Origin: Deltaproteobacteria bacterium
GTDB taxonomy: Bacteria > Myxococcota > UBA727 > JABDBI01
Direction: 5' to 3'
Length of the DNA stretch: 6,964 nt
Assembly: GCA_016764955.1 (NCBI GenBank)
Contig: JAESQZ010000121.1
Coordinates: forward strand, 1-6,964
The notes beneath the pieces were generated by a model. The model was given only the letters and a program-made list of their open reading frames with translations, was not told the origin of the DNA and made no database searches. How positions within the stretch are numbered: position 1 is the stretch's first letter; the number at the start of each line of letters is the position of its first letter. Below are positions 6,776-6,964 of the stretch, one piece after another. A program made the position numbers and the translations under genes.

Positions 6776-6964
6776 ACAAATCTAACCAATTTTTCAGGGT
6801 CTTTCCAATAAGGTCCAGCTCTTCAGCTGAGACCTTACCAATGCTTTGCTTAATCTTTTCTTTTGGAATACTCACGATTTTGTCAACCATGATTTGAGAT
6901 TGATGTTTCAATCCATTGGCTGCAGTTGGCTTGAGAGTAACTCGAATCAAAGGTGCATCATTCA
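6774..6964 (-). CDS. MazF/PemK-family endoribonuclease toxin, C-terminal part (5' end outside window)
   Basis: The last 62 codons and the TAG stop (6774-6776) are visible; the gene runs off the right edge. The visible protein opens with NDAPLIRVTLKPT and continues with GLKHQSQIMVDKIVSIPKEK, then IGKVSAEEL and a Trp-Leu tail. This is the C-terminal pattern of MazF/PemK toxins: a beta strand, then 'V(D/S)(K/Q)I' and an 'R/K-IG-x-L/V' segment before the last helix. Such proteins are mRNA interferases of about 110 residues, normally neutralised by an antitoxin encoded just upstream, which here would be beyond 6964. The catalytic Arg and Ser/Thr of the N-terminal half cannot be seen, so activity cannot be judged. 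It converges on smc, with ten bases between the stops. A chromosomal stand-alone copy is possible. Confidence 0.8.
   Translation of the reverse strand, partial: NDAPLIRVTLKPTAANGLKHQSQIMVDKIVSIPKEKIKQSIGKVSAEELDLIGKTLKNWLDL

Noticed and set aside
6394..6789. 131-codon minus-strand open frame spanning the smc end and the toxin end
   Set aside because: It is out of frame with the toxin and antisense to the conserved SMC ATPase head, with no domain resemblance.

Overview
The window carries the start of the ribosomal-protein and transcription cluster (secE, nusG, rplK, rplA, rplJ, rplL) on the minus strand. A complete gene for the chromosome-organising ATPase SMC is divergent from it on the plus strand. 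The 3' end of a MazF/PemK-type toxin gene sits at the right edge on the minus strand. The organism looks like a Gram-negative bacterium of moderate to low GC. The gene order is the usual bacterial one. The three-membrane-helix SecE and the character of the SMC head and NusG suggest a Bdellovibrionota/Myxococcota ('deltaproteobacteria')-like or other proteobacterial lineage. This placement comes from remembered family resemblance only and is tentative.

Layout from left to right. Positions 1-82 lie downstream of rplL. They hold a GC-rich palindrome of a dispersed-repeat type (44-76) and a weak promoter-like motif; rpoB, the usual next gene, is not reached. Positions 83-996 hold rplL and rplJ, the L7/L12 and L10 stalk proteins. 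The rplA-rplJ gap (997-1118) is fully occupied by regulation: an L10-leader-type RNA (1058-1111), then a hairpin with a run of seven U (1011-1066) that shares sequence with it, then the rplJ ribosome binding site. Positions 1119-2275 hold rplA and rplK, and 2317-3252 hold nusG and secE, with tight spacings that imply one transcript. SecE most likely starts at 3252, not at the upstream ATG at 3288, because only the inner start has a ribosome binding site. The gap 3253-3328 must hold both divergent start regions.

smc (3329-6763) encodes 1144 residues with intact ATPase motifs and an apparently shortened hinge. It ends 10 bases from the stop of the convergent mazF-like gene (6774 to beyond 6964). 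The left cluster supplies the ribosomal stalk, the L1 and L11 arms, a transcription elongation factor and a core secretion subunit, all growth-linked. smc is a separate housekeeping function and the toxin fragment is accessory. I see no novel multi-gene system; the points most worth checking are the rplJ leader switch and the SMC hinge.
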